Of a stretch of 57,132 nt of DNA, positions 41,294 through 49,429 are shown one piece after another. Position numbers and translations under genes: made by a program. Under the pieces are notes generated by a model. That model did not search any database. It was not told the DNA's origin and was given only the letters and a program-made list of their open reading frames with translations. The DNA lies in assembly GCA_964523795.1 (NCBI GenBank), contig CAZGAO010000029.1, positions 1 through 57,132 of the forward strand. The letters are read 5' to 3'. The stretch's first letter is position 1. Every line of letters begins with the position of its first letter. This DNA comes from SABY01 sp964523795 (GTDB taxonomy: Bacteria > Bacteroidota > Bacteroidia > Bacteroidales > 4484-276).

Positions 41294-41881
41294 ATGAAAG
41301 TTCAAATTCCTCAGGACAAGGATTTGATTAGTCAGTATTTAGAAGGTAACCAGTACAGCCTCGAGAAGTTGATCAATCGTCATCAAAACCGGGTTTTCGC
41401 CTACATTTTGATGGTGGTAAAAGATAAACAACTCGCCGATGACATTTTCCAGGATACCTTTATTAAAGTTATTAATACCATTAAGTCTGGAGCTTACAAA
41501 GAAGAAGGTAAGTTTATCCAGTGGGTCATGCGTATTGCGCACAATTTGATTATCGACTATTTTAGGAAATCAAAACGTATCCCCGTTATTGAAAACGACA
41601 AGGATGATTTTGACATTTTTGATACCATTCGTTTTACCGATCCTTCGGTTGAAGACCAAATGATTACCGACCAGATTCACAGCGATGTGCGCAAACTTAT
41701 CGAATACCTGCCGCCCGAACAAAAAGAAGTACTGTTCATGCGTCACTACTCCGAAATGAGTTTTAAAGATATAGCCGAGCAAACCGATGTGAGCATTAAT
41801 ACTGCATTGGGAAGAATGCGATACGCACTGATAAATTTGCGAAAAATCATCAAGGAAAAAAATGTGATTCTCACAAAATAA
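41294..41881 (+). CDS. ECF-type RNA polymerase sigma factor
   Basis: 195 residues. Sigma region 2 (RHQNRVFAYILMVVKDKQLA with DIFQDTFIKV near 50-57, then FIQWVMRIAHNLIIDYFRK near 80) and region 4 (LPPEQKEVLFMRHYSEMSFK then IAEQTDVSINTALGRMRYAL near 160-180) are clear. It directs RNA polymerase to a regulon that cannot be read from sequence. No classical anti-sigma membrane protein is adjacent; the next gene encodes an 88-residue soluble protein. It has a full promoter and strong ribosome-binding site. Confidence 0.92.
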   Translation: MKVQIPQDKDLISQYLEGNQYSLEKLINRHQNRVFAYILMVVKDKQLADDIFQDTFIKVINTIKSGAYKEEGKFIQWVMRIAHNLIIDYFRKSKRIPVIENDKDDFDIFDTIRFTDPSVEDQMITDQIHSDVRKLIEYLPPEQKEVLFMRHYSEMSFKDIAEQTDVSINTALGRMRYALINLRKIIKEKNVILTK

Positions 41882-41969
41882 TCCACTATTTTTTTTCGGG
41901 CGTAATAAACATTAACGCTGCATCGTTAGCTACTACTCATCAAATGAGTTTTAATAAACAATGTAGCCT

Positions 41970-42236
41970 ATGCACCGTTCTTTTACGCTTAATGATTTGA
42001 TTTTGTTCGCCTGCTCGGAAACCGAAACTGATGATTCGGAAAAATATCGAAGTCTCATACAACGGAATAAATTCCTCAATAGTGAGTATCAAACGATATG
42101 CAGAATCAAGCAATTTTTTGCTAATAAAAAGGTTGGCCCCAGCGAATCAACAATCAGCAACATCCTGAGTTATTCCAAGGCACTCTCGGTGAATCGAACC
42201 CGAAATGCCGGAAACTTTAGTTTGTTATTAAATTAA
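41970..42236 (+). CDS. Small protein downstream of the ECF sigma factor, function unknown
   Basis: 88 residues, ATG 41970, 88 bp after the sigma gene and before a shared terminator, so probably co-transcribed. Sequence: HRSFTLNDLILFACSETETD, then helical RNKFLNSEYQTICRIKQFFA and a Ser/Asn-rich end. No membrane segment and no zinc anti-sigma HxxxCxxC motif. The position suggests a modulator of the sigma factor, but no family is recognised. Confidence 0.6.
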   Translation: MHRSFTLNDLILFACSETETDDSEKYRSLIQRNKFLNSEYQTICRIKQFFANKKVGPSESTISNILSYSKALSVNRTRNAGNFSLLLN

Positions 42237-42268
42237 TATCCGATTTTGATCGGAAAGAAAAAAAATTG

Positions 42269-42300
42269 AGCCGCCATATCTGAGCGGCTTTCTTATTTTT
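42269..42300 (+). terminator. Terminator after the sigma-factor unit
   Basis: AGCCGC (42269-42274) and GCGGCT (42284-42289) form a stem with a 9-nt loop, followed by TTCTTATTTTT. Its T tract also contains the nth promoter box. Confidence 0.7.
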
Positions 42301-42301
42301 G
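42294..42301 (+). promoter_or_regulatory. -7 box TATTTTTG for nth, inside the terminator tail
   Basis: TATTTTTG overlaps the T run of the preceding terminator and lies 20 bp before ATG 42322, so one short segment both ends one unit and starts the next. Confidence 0.55.
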
Positions 42302-42321
42302 CAGTCGCTAATTATCCCAGG

Positions 42322-42990
42322 ATGACTAAGAAAGAAAGATACCAAAGTTTTGTCGATTATTTTTCGCAAGCCCAACCCGAGGCGGACACCGAACTGGTGT
42401 ACCTTGATCCCTACGAATTGTTGGTGGCGGTCATCCTGTCAGCACAATGTACCGATAAACGCGTAAATCAGATTACTCCCCAATTTTATCAACAGTTTCC
42501 CAATGCCCAAACTTTGGCACAGGCAAAAAGCGAGGAGGTGTTTGCGCTAATCAAAAGCTGCTCTTATCCCAACAATAAAACCAAGCACCTGATAGGAATG
42601 GCTCAAAAGCTTATCAAGGATTTTGGTGGAGTAGTTCCGGCGGATATCAACGATTTGCAAAAACTGCCGGGCGTAGGACGCAAAACAGCCAATGTGATTG
42701 CCTCGGTGGTTTATCACAAACCCGCCATGGCTGTGGATACCCACGTTTTCAGGGTGGCGGCACGAATCGGTTTAAGCACCAATTCCAAAACTCCCCTGGA
42801 AACCGAAAAGCAGTTGGTGAAGTTTATCCCCGAAAAGTTTATCTCACGAGCGCATCACTGGCTTATTTTGCATGGACGCTATGTGTGCCAGGCACGTAAG
42901 CCTAAATGCGTGGATTGTAAAATATCACACTTCTGTAAATTTTATCAAAAAAATCAAAAGATCGAAGGCCTGAAACCTTTGGCTGGTTAA
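42322..42990 (+). CDS. nth: Endonuclease III
   Basis: Bifunctional DNA glycosylase/AP lyase for oxidised pyrimidines. 222 residues. The helix-hairpin-helix LPGVGRKTANV has catalytic Lys121; Asp139 is in AVDTHVFRVAARIG; the 4Fe-4S cluster is Cys-x6-Cys-x2-Cys-x5-Cys (CQARKPKCVDCKISHFC) near the C-terminus. All residues needed for activity are present. It is followed by bcp and recA, each with its own spacer. Confidence 0.96.
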   Translation: MTKKERYQSFVDYFSQAQPEADTELVYLDPYELLVAVILSAQCTDKRVNQITPQFYQQFPNAQTLAQAKSEEVFALIKSCSYPNNKTKHLIGMAQKLIKDFGGVVPADINDLQKLPGVGRKTANVIASVVYHKPAMAVDTHVFRVAARIGLSTNSKTPLETEKQLVKFIPEKFISRAHHWLILHGRYVCQARKPKCVDCKISHFCKFYQKNQKIEGLKPLAG

Positions 42991-43001
42991 ACTATCTTAA
43001 A

Positions 43002-43036
43002 TTTGAAACCGCCTGCTTTAGGAATCGTTATTTTTG
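43002..43036 (+). promoter_or_regulatory. Promoter TTTG-N23-TATTTTTG for bcp
   Basis: TTTG (43002-43005) and TATTTTTG (43029-43036), spacer 23 bp, 39 bp before ATG 43076. Confidence 0.6.
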
Positions 43037-43075
43037 TTTTGTAATAAATTTTTCTCCATTAAAAATTGTTAAAGC

Positions 43076-43537
43076 ATGTCATATTTAAACCCGGGCGATA
43101 AAGCCCCCGATTTCAAGAGCGTTGATCAGGATGGCAAAACCGTGAGCCTGAAAGATTTTGAAGGCCATAAACTGATTATTTATTTCTACCCTAAAGCTGA
43201 TACACCTGGCTGTACTGCCGAGAGTTGCAATTTGAGAGATAATTATGATGATCTGCTAAATAAAGCTTACAAAATTTTGGGTGTAAGCCCTGACAGCGTT
43301 GAGAAGCAAAAGAAATTTGCCCTAAAGTACAATCTGCCTTTTTGCCTGCTTGCCGATGAAGGCAAAGAAGTAATAAAAGCCTATGGGGCCTGGGGTATGA
43401 AAAAAATGTACGGCAAGGAATACGAAGGATTGCTCCGAACCACTTACGTTATTGATGAAGTTGGTGTGGTAGAAAAGGTTTTTGAAAAGGTAAAAACCAA
43501 AGACCATGCAGCCCAAATCCTTGAAGCAATGCAATAA
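43076..43537 (+). CDS. bcp: Thioredoxin-dependent thiol peroxidase (BCP/PrxQ)
   Basis: Peroxiredoxin that reduces peroxides with thioredoxin. 153 residues, with peroxidatic Cys46 in YFYPKADTPGCTAESCNLRD and resolving Cys51 four residues later, the atypical two-Cys BCP layout. It lies between nth and recA, so the three oxidative-damage genes are neighbours, though each has its own spacing. Confidence 0.95.
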   Translation: MSYLNPGDKAPDFKSVDQDGKTVSLKDFEGHKLIIYFYPKADTPGCTAESCNLRDNYDDLLNKAYKILGVSPDSVEKQKKFALKYNLPFCLLADEGKEVIKAYGAWGMKKMYGKEYEGLLRTTYVIDEVGVVEKVFEKVKTKDHAAQILEAMQ

Positions 43538-43574
43538 ATTAGGAATTCAATAAACATTTTAAATACCAAATTAC

Positions 43575-44588
43575 ATGGCTAAAGATAAAGACGATATCGA
43601 CAAGATTAAAGCAGAAAAACTGCAGGCCCTCGAAAGAACCCTCGGGAATATTGAAAAGCATTACGGCAAAGGCACGATAATGAAACTGGGCGATTCGCCC
43701 ATCGAAAACATCCCTTCCATCTCCACCGGCTCCATCGGTCTTGATGTTGCGCTGGGTGTTGGTGGCTTGCCCAAGGGCAGAGTGGTGGAGATATATGGGC
43801 CCGAATCGTCAGGTAAAACCACCCTGGCATTGCACGCGGTAGCTGAAGCACAGAAGGCAGGAGGCATAGCTGCATTTATAGATGCCGAACATGCCTTCGA
43901 CCGCTTTTATGCCGAAAAGCTGGGCATTGATACAAAAAATCTACTCGTATCGCAGCCCGACAACGGCGAGCAGGCATTGGAGATTGCTGATAATCTGATT
44001 CGCTCAGGAGCTATCGACATCATCGTGATTGACTCGGTGGCAGCACTTACCCCAAAAAGCGAGATTGAAGGCGAGATGGGCGACTCCAAGATGGGGCTTC
44101 AGGCGCGCTTGATGTCGCAGGCATTGCGTAAGCTCACTTCTACCATTAGCAAAACCGGCGCGATTTGCGTTTTTATTAACCAGTTGCGCGAGAAGATAGG
44201 CGTGATGTTTGGCAATCCCGAAACTACCACCGGTGGTAATGCTCTGAAGTTTTATGCCACCATCAGACTCGATATACGGCGCATTGGCCAGATAAAAGAT
44301 ACCGAAAGCATTAGTGGAAACCGGGTTAGGGTTAAAGTGGTGAAGAATAAAGTGTCGCCACCCTTCCGCAGCGCAGAGTTTGACCTAATTTATGGTGAAG
44401 GCATTTCAAAGTTGGGCGAGATTATCGACCTGGGCGTTGATCACGAGATCATCAAAAAAAGCGGCTCGTGGTATAGCTACGGCGAAACCAAACTGGGGCA
44501 GGGCAGAGATGCAGTGAAGAGCCTGCTTGCCGACAATCCTGAATTGGCCGAAGAACTGGAGAGTAAACTCAGAGCCGTGCTTAAATAA
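43575..44588 (+). CDS. recA: Recombinase RecA
   Basis: Central homologous-recombination ATPase. 337 residues with Walker A GPESSGKTTLALH near residue 75, Walker B IIVIDSVAAL near 150, the L2 loop region (MFGNPETTTGGNALKFY) and the C-terminal domain with an acidic tail. No LexA-type box was recognised in the 37-bp upstream gap, and readthrough from bcp is likely because no terminator lies between. A terminator follows at 44618. Confidence 0.98.
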   Translation: MAKDKDDIDKIKAEKLQALERTLGNIEKHYGKGTIMKLGDSPIENIPSISTGSIGLDVALGVGGLPKGRVVEIYGPESSGKTTLALHAVAEAQKAGGIAAFIDAEHAFDRFYAEKLGIDTKNLLVSQPDNGEQALEIADNLIRSGAIDIIVIDSVAALTPKSEIEGEMGDSKMGLQARLMSQALRKLTSTISKTGAICVFINQLREKIGVMFGNPETTTGGNALKFYATIRLDIRRIGQIKDTESISGNRVRVKVVKNKVSPPFRSAEFDLIYGEGISKLGEIIDLGVDHEIIKKSGSWYSYGETKLGQGRDAVKSLLADNPELAEELESKLRAVLK

Positions 44589-44617
44589 GAGCACTCATGA
44601 GCAAGTAATTTGAACTA

Positions 44618-44652
44618 CCTGACAAAGACTATCTTTGTCGGGTTTTTATTTT
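44618..44652 (+). terminator. Intrinsic terminator of recA
   Basis: CCTGACAAAG (44618-44627) / CTTTGTCGGG (44633-44642), ten pairs with one G-U, loop ACTAT, then TTTTTATTTTT. Confidence 0.88.
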
Positions 44653-44662
44653 TAATTTTAAG

Positions 44663-45685
44663 ATGAAAAGATACTCCTATTTAATAGTACTCGGTTTTTT
44701 GATTGGGCTTTTTGCGTGCAACACAACAAGCGAAAAGCAAAACACTTCTGATATTGCTGATACTTTGGCTCCAAATGCAGCCCTGTACAGTCTAAACCAA
44801 AAAATTGAAGCCGATAAAAACAACGATGCCGCATTTATCGAATGTGCCGAATATTACTTGTTGGCCAACAATGTGGATAGTGCTTTGCGCGATATTCTCA
44901 TCGCTATCGACATCGACAAGAACAACAGTCGGCACTATGTTGCACTTTCGGATGCCTACCTGGCCATGGGCAATCCCGACAAATGCCACGAAGCCCTCGA
45001 AAAAGCTGTGCAAATTGATCCCGAAAATAAAGATGCAATCCTGAAGCAAGCCCGGCTCTATCTTATCATGCGCGATTACGAAAGATGCTATAAGCGGCTG
45101 GATGATTTGATTGCCATCGATCGTATCAATCCAAGGGCTTATTACGTGGGTTCGATCGCCCTGCTCGAAGAAGCGGATACTGCCGGAGCCATAAAAAACC
45201 TGAGGATTGCCATCGATCAGGATCCTGAGTTTTTTGATGCTCAATTTCAATTGGGCGTTTTGCTTTCTGCACAAAAGGATCCTCTGGCCATCAATTATTT
45301 GCAAAATGCTTTAACTATTAATCCGCAGGCTATTCAGGCCTATTATCAACTGGGATTATTTTTTCAGGAAAACAACCGGCTGAAAAGTGCAGTGCAAACC
45401 TATCAAAGCATCCTGGATATCGAGCCAGCCTATTATCCGGCACTTTACAATTTGGGCTACATCAATTTGGTGTACCAAAAAGACTTTGCAGCAGCAGCCG
45501 ATTATTTTACCCAGGTTATCAATCTTGTGCCTGACTTTGCCGAGGCATGGTACAACCGGGCTTATAGTTACGAGCTTATGGGGAAGATTAATCTGGCTCG
45601 TAAGGATTATCAGCAAACTTTGGTTGTTAAAAATAATTACCCCAAGGCTATCGAGGCCTTAAACCGACTTGATGGAAGGCAGTAA
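44663..45685 (+). CDS. TPR-repeat lipoprotein
   Basis: 340 residues. The signal peptide ends in lipobox LIGLFAC (Cys19), so it is membrane-anchored by lipid. About seven or eight tetratricopeptide repeats follow (e.g. AHYVALSD-type helices: SRHYVALSDAYLAMGNPDKC, AYYQLGLFFQENNRLKSAVQ, EAWYNRAYSYELMGKINLAR). This is a solenoid for protein-protein contacts; the partner is unknown. The stop codon is immediately followed by the left end of element B. Confidence 0.85.
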   Translation: MKRYSYLIVLGFLIGLFACNTTSEKQNTSDIADTLAPNAALYSLNQKIEADKNNDAAFIECAEYYLLANNVDSALRDILIAIDIDKNNSRHYVALSDAYLAMGNPDKCHEALEKAVQIDPENKDAILKQARLYLIMRDYERCYKRLDDLIAIDRINPRAYYVGSIALLEEADTAGAIKNLRIAIDQDPEFFDAQFQLGVLLSAQKDPLAINYLQNALTINPQAIQAYYQLGLFFQENNRLKSAVQTYQSILDIEPAYYPALYNLGYINLVYQKDFAAAADYFTQVINLVPDFAEAWYNRAYSYELMGKINLARKDYQQTLVVKNNYPKAIEALNRLDGRQ

Positions 45686-45849
45686 TAATCAGTGCCTGTT
45701 TTTAAAGTAACATTTAGAAAAATATAAGATTTAAGGTTGTCGAATTTAAATTTAAGATCTTGGTGATATTCAGCACAATCTAAAATATCCAATCCTTAAT
45801 CGTCAATCTAAAATCTATAAATTGCCAGCTTTATGGACAGACCCTAATT
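45686..45849. mobile_element. MITE-like element B
   Basis: The left end AATCAGTGCCTGTTTTTAAAG (45687-45707) and right end CTTTATGGACAGACCCTAATT (45829-45849) are imperfect inverted repeats. The interior 45745-45809 matches 26720-26784 inverted at 59/65 positions. The element fills the entire spacer between two convergent genes. Its left end abuts one stop codon and its right end supplies the other. Confidence 0.7.
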
Positions 45850-46248
45850 GCCGGATTGTTCAAAGTCATCTTTGAAACGCATAATATCTTCGATGGGTTC
45901 GCGGCTTAGCTCTATCGCCTTTTGCAGATCGGGCGAAAAATCAACATCCGTTTTAACGCGGCCAGTATTTTTTTGTTCGTTCCATTTCTCTTTGGATCGA
46001 TTTTCAAAATCCTGATAAAAAACAATGAGTGGGTTCTCAACATCAATGAAATAACGTAAGTTGGCTTTTATGTTATGGATGCCCCTTTGAATTTCCTCGT
46101 AGTTATTCGTTTCAATGCCTTGGGCGATAAGCCGGGTATTCTTGTCGAACTCACCGGGAAGCATCAAAATAATATCAATGATCAGGTCTTTGCCGTATTG
46201 TTTTAGCTCTTTTAGATGCTTATTCTTCGGATTTACGTATTTATACAT
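45844..46248 (-). CDS. Hpt-like four-helix protein (tentative)
   Basis: The ATG at 46248 (MYKYVNPKNK) is used; an upstream TTG at 46269 is less likely. 134 residues, all helical. Residues about 52-66 read IQRGIHNIKANLRYFID, with His58 and Lys61 placed like the phosphorylated His and following Lys of Hpt domains (HxxKGxxxxxG), although the Gly is Ala here. A four-helix phosphotransfer role is therefore only suggested. The stop TAG lies within element B's terminal repeat. The family is otherwise not recognised. Confidence 0.6.
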   Translation of the reverse strand: MYKYVNPKNKHLKELKQYGKDLIIDIILMLPGEFDKNTRLIAQGIETNNYEEIQRGIHNIKANLRYFIDVENPLIVFYQDFENRSKEKWNEQKNTGRVKTDVDFSPDLQKAIELSREPIEDIMRFKDDFEQSGN

Positions 46249-46319
46249 AGCAAAATTTCTTTGGCTCAAAAATAGTAAAATTCGTTATCCGGCAGTTTTT
46301 GAACTAAAAAAAACAAGGA

Positions 46320-46493
46320 TTATTCAAGCGGCTTACGAATCTGCTCCTTGAGATGAGCTATCTTGCAACCCGATGCAGCCTGATAACAATTGCTACATGC
46401 TGTAACTTTGGTAGTAAACATCCGTATGATTTTCCGCACGCTAACAACGATGGTAATTAAAATTATGAGGTATGTTAAGATTTCCTGTATCAT
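46320..46493 (-). CDS. FeoB-associated Cys-rich membrane peptide
   Basis: 57 residues, starting 4 bp after the FeoB stop. An N-terminal membrane helix (LTYLIILITIVVSV) is followed by a basic KIIRMF stretch and three Cys in CSNCYQAASGC. This is the layout of the FeoB-associated Cys-rich membrane protein (PF12669) found after feoB in Bacteroidota. It probably acts with FeoB in ferrous iron uptake, perhaps by binding Fe2+ at the Cys cluster. It is small and easily missed, but position and layout support it strongly. Confidence 0.8.
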   Translation of the reverse strand: MIQEILTYLIILITIVVSVRKIIRMFTTKVTACSNCYQAASGCKIAHLKEQIRKPLE

Positions 46494-46497
46494 GATT

Positions 46498-49023
46498 TTA
46501 ATAAATTAAACTTCCGATTTGATAAACCAAAAACGCCATGAGGTAGGCCAGTAGCGTGGTGTAAACGGCTAAAAATGTTGCCCATTTCCATCCGCCGGTT
46601 TCTTTGTTTACCGCAGCCACCACGGCAATACAGGGAAAGTAGATGAGTACGAAAACTAAAAATGCCAAAGCTACTACCGGCGTAAAAACAGGTTCTCCTT
46701 TTTTCGGGCCCACCTCATGCACGTGTGTTCTTAGTTTTTCCTGCAGCGATTGATTGGCCACGTTGGCATCGTTGGTCTGGTAAAGTACACCCATGGTGCT
46801 TACCACAATTTCTTTGGCAGCGGCACCGGTGATGAGGCTTACCCCCATTTTCCAGTCGAAACCAAGGGGTCGGATTACCGGAGCAACCCACTGTCCCAGT
46901 TGGCCGATATACGAATTTTGCAGACGGTACGATTGCTTTTGAATTTCGATTTGATTCACTTCCCGGTTCATTGCTTCACGCAATGTTTCAGTCTGCAAAT
47001 CATCCACATAAGGGTCGAGGCCGGCAATTTTTATTTTATAATCATATTCTGTTTTAAATATTTCACGGTCATAATTATCCATTTTCTCGTTGTGGAGCGG
47101 AAAATAACCGGCAGCCCAAATCAGGATTACCGCAATAAGAATGATGCCCCCCATTTTTTTGAGATACTGAGATCCTTTGAACCACATGTTTTTGAGTATT
47201 GCTTTTAGCGTTGGCAGGCGGTAGGGTGGGAGTTCCATTACAAAGGGTGCCTCCTTCGATTTGAAGATTACTTTTTTAAATATAATCGCGATGAGGGCAG
47301 CAATGAAAATGCCGAGGCCGTAAATAAAGAAAAGGATGGTTCCGGGTTGCGTTGGGAAAATAGCTCCGATAATGAGGATATACACCGGCAGCCGGGCACT
47401 GCACGACATGAAGGGATTGATAAGGATGGTTAAAATCCGGTCGTTGCGCGATTCGATGGTGCGCGTGGCCATGATGGCCGGAACGTTGCAGCCAAAGCCC
47501 ATCAGCAAAGGGATGAAGGAGCGTCCGTGCAAACCGATTTTGTGCATCACCCTGTCCATAATAAAAGCCACCCTGGCCATGTAGCCGGTATCTTCCATAA
47601 ATGAAATGAAGAAAAACAGGATTAAAATATTGGGAAGAAATACCAACACGCTTCCCACGCCCGAAATGATGCCATCCACAATCAGATCTTTGAGCATCCC
47701 TCGCGGCATGATATTTTCAATTACACTGCTCAACGCTTCTACGCCGGTTTCGATCCAACGCATGGGATATTCGCCAAAGGTAAAAGTACTGAAAAACATC
47801 AGCCACATAAAAAACAAAAATATCGGCAGACCTATTATTTTATGGGTAAGAAAGGTGTCGATAATTTCGGTTTCCGTTTTGGTTTTGCGCTTGAACTTGT
47901 TCTCGTGATAAGTCTCGCGCAAGGCTCCCGAAATAAATCCATACTTGGCATCAGCAATCATCGATTCGGAATCCTCCTGATAGTCCTTTTCCAGAATAGC
48001 TATTTCGCGATTAGCAATTTGCTTTATTCCGGCATAGCCCGGCAGCTTGCTTAGCGAAAATTGTGTCGACTCATCCTTTTCAAGCATTTTGATGGCATAA
48101 AAACGCGAGGATACTTTATCGGTCAGCGAGGCGGTTTTCCATATCTCGTCCTGGATTTTACGGATGGAGCGTTCCATCGTTTTTCCGTAATGAATATGGA
48201 TGTGGCGAACCACCGGATCGCGGTCTTCATATACCTCGATGGCTTTGCGGAAGAGCTCGGTAATGCCACGTCCCTTCGAGCCAACGGTGGGTATTATCGG
48301 TATGCCCAGCATCTTGCCCAAAATCTGATGGTCGAATTTGTCGCCCTTGGCCTCCAGCTCATCGTACATGTTTAGCGCAATAATCACCTTGATGTCCATA
48401 TCGATGAGCTGGGTGGTAAGGTATAAGTTGCGCTCGATGTTGGAGCCATCGAGCACGTTTATCACGATGTCGGGAAATTCGCTCAGGATGTGTTTGCGTA
48501 CAAAAAGCTCTTCGGGCGTGTAGGCCGTTAACGAATAGGTTCCTGGTAAATCGACAATGTTGAAACGGTAGCCGTCGAGATCAAATTTTGCCGCTTTGGC
48601 ATCCACGGTAACGCCGCCATAGTTTCCTACTTTTTCGCGCGAGCGCGAGGCATGATTAAAAATTGTGGTCTTGCCCGAATTGGGATTGCCCACAAAGGCG
48701 ATGTCGATAACCTTGCCCTTCTCAAAGGCCTTGCGCTTGAGCGTTTCCTCATCAATAACCCCCTCAAAACGTCCGTTTCTGTGGAAATCCATCAGGTCTT
48801 CCTTACGCACGACCGTAATAAGTCGGGCTTCGCTGCGCCGCAACGAAACATCATAATTGAGCAGGCGGTATTCGATGGGGTCGCGCAGCGGGGCGTTTTT
48901 TATTACTTCCACCTCCTTGCCTTTGATAAAGCCCATTTCGGTGATCCGCTTCCGGAAAGCACCTCTGCCCTTCACCTTCGATATGTAGGCCTTTTCGCCG
49001 GCTTTTAGTTCGCTCAAATTCAT
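46498..49023 (-). CDS. feoB: FeoA-FeoB fusion, ferrous iron transporter
   Basis: 841 residues. Residues 1-75 are a FeoA SH3-like domain (MNLSELKAGEKAYISKVKGR, TEMGFIKGKEVEVI). The G domain starts near 108: G1 GNPNSGKTTIFNHASRSREK, G3 DLPGTYSLTAYTPEE, G4 LNMYD, then the GDI-like helices. The membrane part holds two Gate domains, with Cys in the GFGCNVPAIMATRTIESRND loop, plus further helices. It imports Fe2+ with GTP hydrolysis. The perfect palindrome at 49043-49059 in the leader suggests iron-dependent control. The Cys-rich peptide gene follows. Confidence 0.96.
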   Translation of the reverse strand: MNLSELKAGEKAYISKVKGRGAFRKRITEMGFIKGKEVEVIKNAPLRDPIEYRLLNYDVSLRRSEARLITVVRKEDLMDFHRNGRFEGVIDEETLKRKAFEKGKVIDIAFVGNPNSGKTTIFNHASRSREKVGNYGGVTVDAKAAKFDLDGYRFNIVDLPGTYSLTAYTPEELFVRKHILSEFPDIVINVLDGSNIERNLYLTTQLIDMDIKVIIALNMYDELEAKGDKFDHQILGKMLGIPIIPTVGSKGRGITELFRKAIEVYEDRDPVVRHIHIHYGKTMERSIRKIQDEIWKTASLTDKVSSRFYAIKMLEKDESTQFSLSKLPGYAGIKQIANREIAILEKDYQEDSESMIADAKYGFISGALRETYHENKFKRKTKTETEIIDTFLTHKIIGLPIFLFFMWLMFFSTFTFGEYPMRWIETGVEALSSVIENIMPRGMLKDLIVDGIISGVGSVLVFLPNILILFFFISFMEDTGYMARVAFIMDRVMHKIGLHGRSFIPLLMGFGCNVPAIMATRTIESRNDRILTILINPFMSCSARLPVYILIIGAIFPTQPGTILFFIYGLGIFIAALIAIIFKKVIFKSKEAPFVMELPPYRLPTLKAILKNMWFKGSQYLKKMGGIILIAVILIWAAGYFPLHNEKMDNYDREIFKTEYDYKIKIAGLDPYVDDLQTETLREAMNREVNQIEIQKQSYRLQNSYIGQLGQWVAPVIRPLGFDWKMGVSLITGAAAKEIVVSTMGVLYQTNDANVANQSLQEKLRTHVHEVGPKKGEPVFTPVVALAFLVFVLIYFPCIAVVAAVNKETGGWKWATFLAVYTTLLAYLMAFLVYQIGSLIY

Positions 49024-49042
49024 TGAATACCCCTTAAAATAC

Positions 49043-49059
49043 TATTCTAATTTAGAATA
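49043..49059 (-). promoter_or_regulatory. Palindromic operator candidate for feo (TATTCTAATTTAGAATA)
   Basis: A perfect 17-bp palindrome (8-bp arms, one central base) between the -7 box and the start codon, 20 bp ahead of ATG 49023. The size fits a dimeric Fur- or DtxR-type metalloregulator site. The regulator is not in the window. Confidence 0.6.
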
Positions 49060-49070
49060 AATTAAAATTG

Positions 49071-49078
49071 CAAAAGTA
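49071..49078 (-). promoter_or_regulatory. -7 box TACTTTTG for feo
   Basis: A minus-strand TAnnTTTG match; the palindrome at 49043-49059 lies just downstream, over the expected transcription start. Confidence 0.6.
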
Positions 49079-49429
49079 TAGAAATAAAATTTTGTTAAAA
49101 CATCTAAGCTTCGATTTGAAAGGGATAGGCTATATTTAGAATTGAAGTAGCCCGGTTTAGCTTAAATAATTGATATTGATTATAATGGATTTTTCCTTAT
49201 TTAGAAAAGCACACGTATTTAAATTGCATGAATGATTTTGTAATGGTGAGTCTGCCATTTTAGTGTTGTAAGTATTCGGCCAGGATAGGATGATTTTTTA
49301 TTTGAATAATTGACTCGTACTTTGTAAAATCAAACCACAAATATACATTTATGTCGTGCAATATTACAAATAAATTGGACCTGAAACTTAAAAGGAAAAC
49401 AGGATCTTATCATATCCTGGGTTGGCCAA
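49079..49429. other. Gene-free spacer between feo promoter and abiEii end
   Basis: About 350 bp of AT-rich sequence. I see no coding frame with supporting features, no RNA gene, and no strong hairpin. A frame on the plus strand from 49351 runs into the antisense of abiEii and is not credible. No terminator for abiEii was recognised. Confidence 0.5.

Noticed and set aside
41882..41969. tRNA gene in the spacer after the sigma factor
   Set aside because: No cloverleaf, T-loop GTTCGAATC-like motif or acceptor stem could be traced there or in any other spacer examined.
45686..45849. Target-site duplications flanking elements A-D
   Set aside because: AT-rich flanks (TAAT-like) look similar, but no consistent direct repeat could be defined across copies.
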